From NCBI GenBank assembly GCA_015143295.1, contig CM026552.1, positions 62,180,944-62,244,943 on the forward strand: a stretch of DNA of 64,000 bases, given 5' to 3'. Numbering within the stretch: position 1 is the first letter of the stretch; every line of letters starts with the position of its first letter. The stretch is from Tetracentron sinense. Its lineage: Eukaryota > Streptophyta > Magnoliopsida > Trochodendrales > Trochodendraceae. Below the pieces are notes generated by a model. The model was not told the origin of the DNA. It ran no database searches and saw only the letters and a program-made list of their open reading frames with translations. A program made the translations under genes and the position numbers. Shown piece by piece: positions 44,565-55,000 of this stretch.

Positions 44565-45404
44565 GCTCTGCAAAAAAATGCGCTTCGGTATTTCGGCCAT
44601 AACCTTTGACTCCCTTATCGGATTTTGAAGATTCTACTTGCATTGGATTCGTATTTCAGAGAGGAAAAACTTTGATGTTTTCTAAAAATTCAAATTGTGA
44701 GTTTTAATTTACCAAAAATGGATCTAAAGACGACTGATATCGGACGTTTGAATTAACCCCGACTCAAAATCAAGAAAAATGATCAACATGAACCTCGAAG
44801 AGGGTTCCAATACCTTTCCAAAAATTCAAGAATCACTTGATTCAGATAAGCGGTGACAACATTATAGCTTCTTCAAGTTGAGGGCAATGTTAAGACATTT
44901 CCCTTTTAACATTTAGAAATTTTCCCACTTCTATTTTGACACCCATGAATATTCCTAGGACCTTTCTAAGGCTATGACATATTATTAAATATTTTATTTA
45001 ATTATTTTATAACATTCTTACAAAATTCTCAAAGGTTTCCAAATTCTCATTTCATGGAAAAATGGAGATTACAAAGGCTTCATGTCTTGACACGCATTCC
45101 AAGACATACAAAAGTTTCGGAGTTCTACTGTCACGTCCCAAAATACCCCCTAGGGGTTAAGGGATACTTTAGAGGTGACTATTGGTGCCTGTCAAACCAT
45201 CTTGTAATGAACAAGATAATTGTAACATAATAATGACTTTAATCAGAGTACGGAAGCTCATGGCCAACTTTTTTTTTTCTTTTCCATATAAGGTAATCTG
45301 TTTTCCAAGTTTACATATACAGGCGTAAACATCAAGGTAAAGGTGGACATGCCCACCTATCAAAATATCAAAATACAAAAGACAAGATCTCGCTATCGCT
45401 CCTC

Positions 45405-45545
45405 TCAACAGTAATCTAAGTATGGCCACACGTCGAGGTCTCTATCTGCTTGCGATTGCCTCAGAATAGGAGGCTCTCTCTCCTTTGCATACTCTCCCTC
45501 AACCCAAGACTCGGGGTTGAGGTTATCCTCGGTACCTGCCGACAT
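45405..45545 (-). CDS. Conserved LTR small ORF, 46 residues
   Basis: It starts MSAGTEDNLNPE, has the core SWVEGEYAKEREPP and ends DLDVWPYLDYC. It shares length and C-terminus with 49756-49896, although most of the remaining LTR sequence is unrelated between the two. The end block WPYLDYC is fully conserved. Function is unknown. Confidence 0.5.
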   Translation of the reverse strand: MSAGTEDNLNPESWVEGEYAKEREPPILRQSQADRDLDVWPYLDYC

Positions 45546-45554
45546 GAAAGTACG

Positions 45555-45575
45555 GCTGAGCATGGAATACTCAGC
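45555..45575 (-). promoter_or_regulatory. Conserved LTR hairpin
   Basis: GCTGAG and CTCAGC arms flank the standard loop upstream of the small ORF on the minus strand. Confidence 0.6.
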
Positions 45576-45867
45576 GTGTACAAACTACTAACTAGCAATG
45601 TTATGAAACATTAATACAACAATACCTTCTTGTGTAGTATTATTTAAACAGTGCAAGATGGAAATAGAGAGGAAACACATCAAGTCATAATAAGACAGGC
45701 AATATCAATTTAATCCATGTTCATATCATGTTTCTTGTCTTGCTTGTTCAGTTTAGTCCCCATACATATCACGCATGCATTTCACGTATACTTGTTCACT
45801 TGTCTTGTTTCTTGACGTGCTTGTTTAACTAGTTCTTGCTTGTTTAACTTGTTCTTGTCTTGCTTGT

Positions 45868-46115
45868 TTGACTAATGCCTGAACTATGTATTGGATGGTA
45901 CACATTAGCGTATTATCACTTGTTTAACTAATGCCCGAACTTTGTACTGGATGGCACACATTAGCATCTTGTTATCTTGTTTTGCTAATGCCCAAACTAT
46001 GTACTGGATGACACACATTAGTTAGATCACTAATGCCCGAACTATGTACTGGACGGCACACATTGGCATCTATGTTCTTGTTTTCACTAATGCTTGAACT
46101 ATGTACTGGACGACA
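45868..46115. repeat. Variable repeat cassette 2 (ACTAATGCCCGAACTATGTA type)
   Basis: Five copies of CTAATGC(C/T)(C/T)GAACT(A/T)TGTACTGGA(T/C)G(A/G/T)CACAC spaced about 45-65 bp apart are seen. Confidence 0.8.
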
Positions 46116-47212
46116 CACTTTTCATGCTTTCTTGTTCCCTTGTGGTTTTTCCTTGTTCATGTTCATTTACTTGTATTTCACTAACTTGTCATATGCATGC
46201 ATTTTCCTAGTGAGCTACTTGTGATGGTTTCACCAATTCATATGCGTATTTGAAATGTAAACATTCATGGCATTTGTAATTAATAAACAACGAGTGATTT
46301 AGGGCAATTCATTTCATTCATTCAATAATTCGTGCATCTTATACCGTCTAATAACACATCATAACAAGTCCTGGAATTCACACTTATTCAAATTACATGC
46401 ATTTTTAAAATAAATGATGATTCCTAACAAGTCCCTTCATTCCATTCCATTTACATGCTATTTCATGTCCACACCACTACCATATTTCCTATTCATTTCT
46501 TTAATATTTTAATTTGAACATGCTTTAGTTTATAAATAAACCACATCATTTAATTCCTTAGAGTATCCCATACTCTTTTCATCAAACCTTACCCTCAATT
46601 CTTAGTAAATGTTCATGAATATTAATTTTTGCAAATTGGAGAGTGTATTTACACTCTCACATAAAAACCCCCTTCTTCGTGTCATTTCATTCATTCCTCT
46701 TTCTTTGAGACATTTCATCAAACACTAAGTGTGTACATTATGCAACAATGTCCTCCCCATTTTTTCATCATACCACACACCATCCATTGGCATCCATCGC
46801 CCAACCAAGCTCCATACACAATATTCCATCTCATATCATGACAAGTTTTGAGGAAAAGAATCAAAGAAACCTTAATAGAATCCTAACAAAGAGTTAATAG
46901 TTTGTTCTACCTTGAAAGATTGTGGAAAATACCTTAGGAGGTCATGGGAGCGAGATCCAAGCTTATGGAAGCTTTCCCAAACTCCAAAGTCGAAGATCCA
47001 CGCATCTACAACTTGCACGAGCTTGGTGGAAGCGATCTTTAAGGTTTGTGACTTGGATTTGGGTGAATCCAAGCCTTTGGAATGGATTTTGGGCTCACAA
47101 TCACTCAATCTCTCCTTGAGGGTGAAGGCTCTCTCTTGGAAATCCTCCCTCTCTCAATCTCTCAAGGTTTCTCCTTAGGTTTAGGGTAAGCCAAAACCCC
47201 CAAAAAGATCCT

Positions 47213-47222
47213 CTATTTATAG
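47213..47222 (-). promoter_or_regulatory. TATA box of the 45129-48217 LTR
   Basis: CTATAAATAG on the minus strand lies about 1.0 kb from the LTR start. The small ORF lies about 1.7 kb downstream, within the predicted transcript. Confidence 0.6.
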
Positions 47223-47267
47223 GTAAACCCTAAAAATCACGCTAAAAAAAAGTTGGATTCACGCGTC

Positions 47268-47415
47268 TACGATCGTTCGTAGGGTTCCTACGATCGATCA
47301 TAGGTTTCCCAGTGGGTTTACAGCATTTTCAGGGCCTTATGATCGATCGTAGCAACTCTACGATCGTTCGTAGCATCGCTACGATCGTTCGTAGGTCGTT
47401 TACGAACGATCGTAT
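47268..47415. repeat. TACGATCGTTCGTA palindrome cassette (cassette 1)
   Basis: Seven copies of TACGATCG(T/A)TCGTA and variants take the place of the ACCGATCGATCGGT motifs of other LTRs. Flanks on the right (ATTTCAGCCATAACCTTTG, then TTCAACTTGCGTTGGATTC) are the common ones. Confidence 0.75.
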
Positions 47416-48223
47416 CTGGGACAGAAAGTTTCTGGGTTTTTTACACTTTCGTATTTCAGCCATAACCTTTGTGTCGCTCGTCGGATTTTGATGATTCAAC
47501 TTGCGTTGGATTCACATTTCGAAGAGGAAAAACTTTCATGTTTTGCAAAAATTCTAATTCTTCTTTATTCATGGACCAAAATGCCCCTAAAGCTGACTGG
47601 TCTGCAGTGGGTTGCGACAGCCCAGATTTGCAGCTGACCCGATTTTGGAAATCCCACTTTTAACCTAACCCCGTCTCAAAATCGTGAAAAATGATAAACA
47701 TGAAACTCAAAGAGGGTTCTAATATCTTTCCAAAACTTTAAGAATCACTTGATTTCAATCAACGGTGATTGAACTAAGGCTTCTTAAAATTAAGGGTAAT
47801 GCTAAGGCATAACCCTTGTTGACACTTAGAATATTTGAGTGCTTCACTCTTCTTCCTTGGGTCCAACATCCCACTCACACCTCATGAATCATTTCCCATA
47901 GGTTTTCATCCCACCTAGGTGATCATTGAATTCACACCCATAAGCATGAGAGGCCCTGGCCTCTTTATGCCTCGCGCACTAGCACTCTTCACTTATAACC
48001 CATTAACCACTTAAGGTATTTTATACCCTTTTCTTTTACCCACTTAGAGTATCTTTATACTCTCTCTTGAGACTCAATACACTCACCTAAAATATTCACT
48101 TAGCTCACCACACTACAAAGAGAAAAATGGAAGACCTTAGGCTTTTTCACACACACACAAGACACTATTCACTGACATTGTTCCTAGCACAGTGAACTTG
48201 GGTTCCGGGGCTCTACATCTACA

Positions 48224-48455
48224 CTCTGCCCAAATCCTGGTTCAAAACCAACCTTTTCTAGATGAACCTCTACCCAAATCCCGGTTTAAAACCAGCCTTG
48301 CCTAGTCGAACCTCTACCCAAATCCCGGTTCAAAACCAAACTTGCCTAGACGAAATCTGCCCAAATCCCAGTTCAAAACCAGCCTTGCCTAGTCGAACCT
48401 CTGCCTAAATCCCGGTTCAAAACTAGCCTTGCCTAGTCGAACCTCTGCCCAAATC
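48224..48455. repeat. 43-bp tandem repeat of the Tat LTR
   Basis: About five or six copies of CTCTGCCCAAATCCCGGTT, CAAAACCAGCCTTGCCTAG and TCGAAC blocks are seen. One more copy lies left of the nested LTR at 41500-41543. It is followed by a CTAGCTAAACC-rich stretch (48470-48600). Confidence 0.8.
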
Positions 48456-49242
48456 CTGTTTCTAGCTAAACCCTAGCTAAATCCTAGCTCAAACCTAGCT
48501 AAACCCTAGCTAAATCCTAGCTAAACCTTAGCTAAATCCCAGCTTAACCCCACTAAACCTAAGCTAAACCCTAGTTAAAACCAAGCTAAACCCTATTTGA
48601 ACCTCCGTTTGAACTCTGGTTCACCCTACCAAAACCCCTGTTCAACCTATTCACTGGCTCCCTGACACGAGCTTAAACTACGCCATCGCTCTTCAGCATG
48701 AGCTTAAAAGGCCCTTTCGCTCCTCAAATATGAGTGAAAACCATCGAACCTTTCAATCACCCACCATCCAATCAAATCAAATCAAACCATCAACTACCCT
48801 CCGGAACAACGTGTGGCTTGATTCCACTGATAGTGGATATGTAGGCAACCTTGATCAGGTTCGGCTCCCCTAGGATAGAATCCCTATTGCGTTCCTATCT
48901 TGTCTATCTCAGTACATTATCTCTGTTAATATTACATTGCTTAGCATATAAATTGAACTTCAAGCTTCTTCTATAGTTTCCTTTATTTAATACAGACTTA
49001 AGGAGTAGGTAACCATCTCCGGATGAGAGTTTAGGGAGTTCCTAACATCTTCCCCTAAGTCAAATGAATCACTTACCATGAACTCTATTTCAAGACCATG
49101 CTTTGTCCAACCATCTCAGGGACCCTATTTCCCTCAGAGCTATAATAGGTGGCGACTCTCAACCCAATTGCGATTTATCGCTTATTCCTCTTCGGGTTCA
49201 ATCCTGATCGGGAAGAAGGGTCAAAATCCCATGCTTTCAGCT

Positions 49243-49260
49243 TGGCGACTCTGCTAGAGA
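49243..49260 (+). other. Primer binding site of the second Tat element
   Basis: TGGCGACTCTGCTAGAGA resembles the site at 31559-31576 with four differences and has the same position after the LTR end. Confidence 0.6.
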
Positions 49261-49471
49261 CCTAATTCAAGCCAAAATCTAAGTCAATCAAATACTGGAA
49301 ACCACATCAGAAGATTTCAATTTCATCTATATGCTAATTTATTCATTTGTTCTTAGTCGAATCTCAGACATTTGTTTGCCAACTTAGCAACATGCCTAGG
49401 TTTCCATTTTTTTATTCATTGCTTGATTTTGATTGATGCATTCACATTCATATTCATTGCATAATAGAATA
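49261..49471 (+). other. Leader of the second Tat element
   Basis: This T-rich sequence without ORF is interrupted by the intact Tekay element and continues at 59563-59596 and after 62201. Confidence 0.55.
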
Positions 49472-49755
49472 AAAACTGTCACACCCCAAAATACCCCCTA
49501 GGAGTTAAGGGATACTTTAGAGGTGACTACGTGTACCTGTCAAACCATCCTGTAATGCAAGAGGCTAAACATAACATAATACAATGATAATCAGAGCGCG
49601 GAATTAAACATAAGTGCGAAAGCATAAGCCAACTTTTTCTTTTCTTCTATTACTCCATATAGTATTCCAAGTTAACATATACTAAATACAATCAAAGTAA
49701 AGGTGGACATGCCCACCTATCAAAATACAAAAAGGAACTTTCTAACACTGTCCTC

Positions 49756-49896
49756 TCAACAGTAGTCGAGGTATGGCCACACATCCAAGTCCCCATCCTC
49801 TTGAGACTGCCATGGGGTAGGTGGCTCCCTCTCCTCTACATACTCCTCCTCGACCCAAGGCTCGGGGTCGAGGACATCCACAGTACCTGCCGACAT
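49756..49896 (-). CDS. Conserved LTR small ORF, 46 residues (reference copy)
   Basis: It starts MSAGTVDVLDPE, has the core PWVEEEYVEEREPP at residues 13-26 and ends DLDVWPYLDYC. The start is chosen at the ATG in the block ATGTCGGCAGGT, present in nearly all LTRs here. About a third of the residues are Asp or Glu, and there is no signal peptide or membrane segment. The ORF lies 280 bp before the LTR end, so the 5' LTR copy would be in the RNA leader about 0.6 kb upstream of gag. Eight other complete or nearly complete copies in the window keep the frame, while surrounding LTR sequence diverges. I know of no named family. A structural RNA with fortuitous coding is the alternative. Confidence 0.55.
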   Translation of the reverse strand: MSAGTVDVLDPEPWVEEEYVEEREPPTPWQSQEDGDLDVWPYLDYC

Positions 49897-49905
49897 AAAA
49901 GTACG

Positions 49906-49926
49906 GCTGAGCATGGAATACTCAGC
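49906..49926 (-). promoter_or_regulatory. Conserved LTR hairpin
   Basis: GCTGAG and CTCAGC arms flank a nine-base loop, ending ten bases upstream of the small ORF start. Confidence 0.6.
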
Positions 49927-50172
49927 GAGTACAAACTACTAGCTAACCATAACAATAGCGAAAGCATAACAACAGTGAGCAATACAAGATATTAATTTAA
50001 AGCAATAGTGAAAGCATAAGATACATAGCCATATCTTGACATGCGTGTATGAATGCAAAAACCTCGGTAAAACTCATGTCTCGGAAACCCTTTTCGTGTC
50101 TCGGTCAAATCATGTATGTGTGTCGTGTCTTGTCTTGTATTTCATGTCTTGATTTGTTCTTGACTTGTATAC

Positions 50173-50586
50173 TTGTGAGCCAGAGGCTAGCACCCTTCCT
50201 TGGGCTACCAACCTCCTTGTCATGTTCTCTCTTGCATTTCACTTGTGAGCCAGAGGCTAGCACCCTTCCTGGGGCTACCAACCTCCTTGTCATGTTCTTA
50301 TTCCGTTTCTCTTGTGAGCCAGAGGCTAGCACCCTTCCTGGGGCTACCAACCTCCTTGTCATGTTCTTGTTCCATTTCTCTTGTGAGCCAGAGGCTAGCA
50401 CCCTTCCTGGGGCTACCAACCTCCTTGTCATGTTCTTGATTCATTTCACTTGTGAGCCAGAGGCTAGCACCCTTCCTGGGGCTACCAACCTCCTTGTCCT
50501 GTTCTTGATTCATTTCTCTTGTGAGCCAGAGGCTAGCACCCTTCCTTGGGCTACCAACCTCCTTGTCATGTTCTTGATTCATCATA
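50173..50586. repeat. 69-bp tandem array, six copies (3' LTR)
   Basis: The marker TTGTGAGCCAGAGGCTAGC recurs every 69 bases from 50173. Copies differ mainly in the spacer after CATGTTCTT. The 225-codon ORF and several antisense ORFs across it exist only because 69 is divisible by three. Confidence 0.92.
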
Positions 50587-51550
50587 TACAAATACAATCT
50601 TGGAAAACCCGGTTTCATGCATGCATGCGTGCTTGTGTGCTTGTCAATGGTGGTAATCATGATGACATACTTAAAAGGGGCGGATCACATGACTATGGCA
50701 TTTCAATCCTTAACATAGTGGTATGAAAATTTAGGCAACATATAGCACATTTGAGCAATTTATCATTTCTAAGAACATTTACACAATTTCTATTTCCATT
50801 TTCTTCATTAATTCCATTTATCCCTTGTTTAGTCATTTTATCAAACACCCGGTGGGCCACATTTCTTAGTCCTTCCATTTCCCTTATTTAGTGCGTATTT
50901 TTCATCAAGACATCAAGGTACATTTGTTATTTGTAAAGTGCCCATCTTCCATTTTCCATTTCACACATCACACAACATCCATACGGCATCCAATCGCCTC
51001 AATCGACATCCCATCCACACATCCATACCTTTTTCTTATCTTGTTTATATTTAGTGGAGATGATACATTTTATAAGGAAGTAAACATACTACCAAGAGTC
51101 ACATTTCACAATAGAAAATCTAGACTATTGCTAAAGAAAGTTAGTAGAGTGTACTAACCTTGAATCAAGGCTTGATCCTTAGTAGAAACCTTGATTGAAG
51201 CTCCAACTTGCAAGAAGAAAGATCCTTGCTTGAAGAAGGCTTAGTGTGGGGAAAACAACCTTGAAGTTGCCGTAGAAAACGCTGCCCTACCTTGGAGAAG
51301 GAGTCCCACACGAACTTGAGGTTGGATTTTCGAAATCCAAGCTTTTAGGGATGCTCTTGGGGTGCTTAAACCATTGATCTTACTCTCAAATGGAAAGGGG
51401 GTTTTGGAACCCTAGTTTCTTCTCCCTCTCTCTCAAATATCCCTAAGTGTTGTAAGTGAGGCCTCAAAGGGTCGAGCAAACCCTTATGGGTAAGGGTTTA
51501 ACACCCAAAAGACGAAAAAGCCCTTAATGAAAATTCTGAAAAACACGAAG

Positions 51551-51735
51551 ACCGAGCGATCGGTGGTTATGACCGATCGATCGGTTGCCTACCGAGCGAT
51601 CGGTGTTTATGACCGATCGACCGGTCAAAAACTCACTCTCTGGAAAATTTCCCCATACAAAATTTCTGACCGTGCGATAGCTACCGATCGATCGGTTATG
51701 GACCGATCGATCGCTGACTGGACCGAGCGATCGGT
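51551..51735. repeat. GATCGATCGG palindrome cassette (3' LTR)
   Basis: Four motifs, the spacer CTCTCTGGAAAATTTCCCC and three more motifs are seen, including two perfect ACCGATCGATCGGT-type palindromes. Confidence 0.75.
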
Positions 51736-51947
51736 CTTCTGTATGTCTGGACTGTTTTGACCATATCTTTTGACTCGCTCGTCGGATTTTGACGATTCAA
51801 CTTGCGTTGGGTTCGTCTTTCGAAAACGAACATTTCTGACGTTTCAGAATTTCCGATTTCTCCCTTATTTATTAATTTGACTACAAAAACGGCCAATTAG
51901 CTACGAAGGTGCCATTCATTAAAGATGAAAAAGTCCGGGGTGCTACA

Positions 51948-51960
51948 TTCTCCCCCCCTT
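51948..51960 (-). other. Polypurine tract of the intact element
   Basis: AAGGGGGGGAGAA on the minus strand abuts the 3' LTR start TGTAGCACCCC and primes plus-strand synthesis. Confidence 0.92.
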
Positions 51961-52057
51961 ACAAAAATTTCGTCCTCGAAATTTGGACAATGCGTGCTTT
52001 ACAATTTAAACAACTTAGCATAACAATTTGAAACAAAATTACAAGTCATACATAAGA

Positions 52058-55000
52058 TCATTCAAACAACTCGGGGTGCTTTGCCTTGACTTCGGCCTCA
52101 TGTTCCCATGTAGCCTCTTCTCGAGCGTGATGTTGCCATTGCACGAGAACTAGCGGAATAGTCTTGTTGCGAAGTACTTGGTCTCTTCGATCCAAAATAT
52201 GAACCGGCTTCTCAACCAAAGTGAGATCCTCTCGAATCTCAACCGGATCAAGCTCGATGACGTGAGAAGGATCCGGGATGTACTTCCGAAGCTGGGAGAT
52301 ATGAAACACGTTGTGGACCGCCGCCATGTGAGCGGGCAAAGCAACACGGTAAGCCACCTCGCCAACTCGAGTAATGATCTCGAACGGACCCACATATCTC
52401 GGGCTAAGCTTGCCTCTCTTCCCGAATCGCATAACACCTTTGGTCGGTGAAATCCTTACAAACACAAAATCACCGACTCGGAATTCAAGATCCCTCCTTC
52501 GGTTGTCGGCATAGCTTTTCTGTCTATCTTGTGCGGTCTTTAACCTCTCCCGGATAAGCTTGACCCTATCCGCGGTTTGTTCAATTAACTCGGGGCCTAA
52601 AATCTTTCTTTCTCCCACTTCATCCCAATACAACGGGGATCTACAACTCCTTCCGTACAAAGCCTCGAAAGGCGCCATTTGTATGCTTTCTTGATAACTA
52701 TTGTTGTAAGCGAATTCCACCAAAGGTAGGTGATCTTCCCAACTTCCCTTGAAGTCTAGCATACATGCTCGGAGCATATCTTCAATAACCTGATTCACCC
52801 TCTCGGTTTGCCCGTCGGTCTGTGGGTGGAAAGCTGTGCTAAAGTCTAATCGGGAGCCCATTGCACCTTGAAAACTTTTCCAAAACCTGGATGTGAATCT
52901 TGGGTCTCTATCCGACACAATACTCACTGGCACCCCATGCAATCGGACTATTTCTTTGATGTATAGTTCTGCTAACTGGTTGGAGTTGAATGTAGTCCGG
53001 TATGGTAAGAAATGAGCGGACTTCGTGAGTCTATCAATAACTACCCATATAGCATCGGTCTTCTTGACCGTCTTCGGCAATCCCACGATGAAGTCCATAG
53101 AGATATGTTCCCATTTCCACTCGGGAATAGGGAGAGACTGCAAAAGACCCGCTGGTCTCAAATGCTCTGCTTTCACCTGTTGGCATACCAAACACCGTGC
53201 CACATACTCCGCAACCTCCCTCTTCATGTTTCGCCACCAAAAGTGACTCTTGAGGTTCCGGTACATCTTTGTCCCCCCGGGATGCACTGTATACTTAGAC
53301 CGGTGAGCTTCGTCCATAATCTCTCTCCGAAGGTCTGCATTGGCTGGGACACAAAGCCTTCCCTTGAATGTAATAGCACCTCGGCTAGTGAGAGAGAAGT
53401 CCGTACTACCCTTGGCCACTTCCTTATCCCGGAAAGCCAACAAGTCAGTGTCTGTGGCTTGATACTCCTGGATCAAGTCTATAAGGTACGGCCGAACTGT
53501 AACATTTGCCAAAACCGGACTGCGGACAGAGTCGTTCACACTGATGTCTAGATTTGCCAAATCGTCTAACAGTCTCCATTCCCGCACCAACATGTGAGCC
53601 AACAACCCCGATGGCTTCCTACTCAGAGCGTCTGCCACCACATTTGCTTTTCCCGGGTGATATTGGATAGTGCACTCGTAGTCCTTTAAGAACTCAATCC
53701 AACGCCGTTGTCGTAAGTTTAACTCTTTTTGGGAAAAGAGATACTTGAGGCTCTTGTGGTCCGTGTACACATAGAACTCCACCCCGTACAGATAATGTCG
53801 CCAAATTTTAAGTGCAAACACGACCGCCGCAAGCTCCAAGTCGTGAGTGGGGTAGTTCTTTTCATGCTCTTTCAACTGCCTTGATGCATAGGCAATGACT
53901 TTCTTGTGTTGCATTAGGACACACCCGAGTCCGACGTGCGAGGCATCACTATACACCTCATACCCAAAAGGTCCAGATGGCACAGTAAGGACAGGGGCTG
54001 TGGTGAGGCGTTTCTTCAACTCTTGGAAACTTACTTCACATCGGTCACTCCAACTGAACTTTGCATTTTTCCTTGTCAAGTAGGTGAGAGGTGCAGCCAG
54101 ACTGGAGAATCCCTCCACAAATCTCCGGTAGTAGCCTGCCAATCCGAGGAAACTACGTATCTCCGTGACGCTCTTGGGCCTCTCCCAACTCATGACTGCC
54201 TCAACCTTGGCTGGATCTACAGAAATGCCCTCGGCCGACACCACGTGTCCAAGAAATGCGACCTTCTCTAACCAGAACTCGCACTTACTTAATTTGGCAT
54301 ATAGCCTATGCTCTCTCAACATCTCCAGAGCAAGGCGGAGGTCTCGCGCGTGATCTTCCCGTGTCTGGGAATACACCAAAATGTCATCAATGAATACAAT
54401 CACGCATCGATCCAAGTAAGATCGGAACACCCGGTTCATCAAATCCATGAATGCCGCCGGTGCATTCGTCAGCCCAAAAGGCATGACAAGGAACTCGTAA
54501 TGCCCATACCGAGTCCTGAAAGCCGTCTTCTGAACATCTTCCGCCTTGATCCTTAATTGGTGATACCCCGATCTAAGATCAATTTTGGAGAAGAATCTCG
54601 CTCCCTTCAGTTGGTCAAACAAGTCGTCTATCCTTGGCAAGGGATAACGATTCTTGATAGTTACCTTGTTCAACTGACGGTAGTCTATACACATCCTCAT
54701 AGACCCGTCCTTCTTCTTCACAAAGAGAACCGGAGCTCCCCACGGAGAGACACTTGGTTGGATGAAACCAAGTTGTTGTAACTCCTCAATCTGCTTCTTT
54801 AATTCTTCAAGCTCTATAGGGGCCATTCTATATGGTGCCCTTGAAATCGGAGCGGTACCCGGAGCAAGCTCTATAGCGAATTCAATCTCTCTATCAGGAG
54901 GTAATCCGGGAAGTTCTTCCGGGAACACATCTAAGAACTCACTCACAACTGGAATAGCCGATGAGTTTTGTGCTTCTGGGTGTGCTATACTCAAGGCTGC

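Larger units (their letters stand above)
45129..48217 (-). mobile_element. Solo Tekay-type LTR (3089 bp) nested in another solo LTR
   Basis: It begins TGTCACGTCCC and ends GGGGCTCTACA on the plus strand, with target duplication TCTAC at 45124-45128 and 48218-48222, cut within the last six bases of the host LTR. It has a TATA box at 47213-47222 (minus), the TACGATCGTTCGTA cassette, a 60-bp array, the hairpin and the small ORF. Confidence 0.95.
41544..48223 (-). mobile_element. Solo Tekay-type LTR carrying another solo LTR and a LINE fragment
   Basis: It begins TGTCGTGTCCC at 41544. Its last base is at 48223, because the LTR at 45129-48217 inserted into its terminal TTCTACA. Target duplication CTCTG flanks it at 41539-41543 and 48224-48228. 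It holds the small ORF (41842-41964), hairpin, a 58-bp array (42340-42500), a LINE remnant (42898-43871) and the GATCGATCGG cassette (44421-44564). Confidence 0.93.
41109..49239 (+). mobile_element. Second Tat-type LTR, split by nested solo LTRs
   Basis: The two pieces are 41109-41543 and 48224-49239. A TATA box (TATAAATA, 41226-41233) with a CT-rich leader is in the first piece. The second piece begins with a 43-bp tandem repeat, and the LTR ends ATGCTTTCA three bases before a primer site. The LTR start is not recognisable at the copia junction. Confidence 0.65.
49477..51947 (-). repeat. 3' LTR of the intact Tekay element
   Basis: It runs TGTCACACCCC to GGGGTGCTACA on the plus strand. It contains, in sense order, the GATCGATCGG cassette (51551-51735), a 69-bp array (50173-50586), the hairpin and the small ORF. 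A possible TATA box on the minus strand is CTTATAAAATG near 51066-51077. Confidence 0.97.

Noticed and set aside
48470-48600. CCCTAGCTAAA-rich stretch as interstitial telomere repeat
   Set aside because: The units are CTAGCTAAACC variants in a Tat LTR, not tandem CCCTAAA.
50049-50726. A 225-codon ORF (and a twin at 57659-58336) with repeated CEPEASTLPGATNLLV
   Set aside because: It is made by a 69-bp tandem array whose period is divisible by three, which keeps several frames open on both strands. There is no start context or similarity to a protein.
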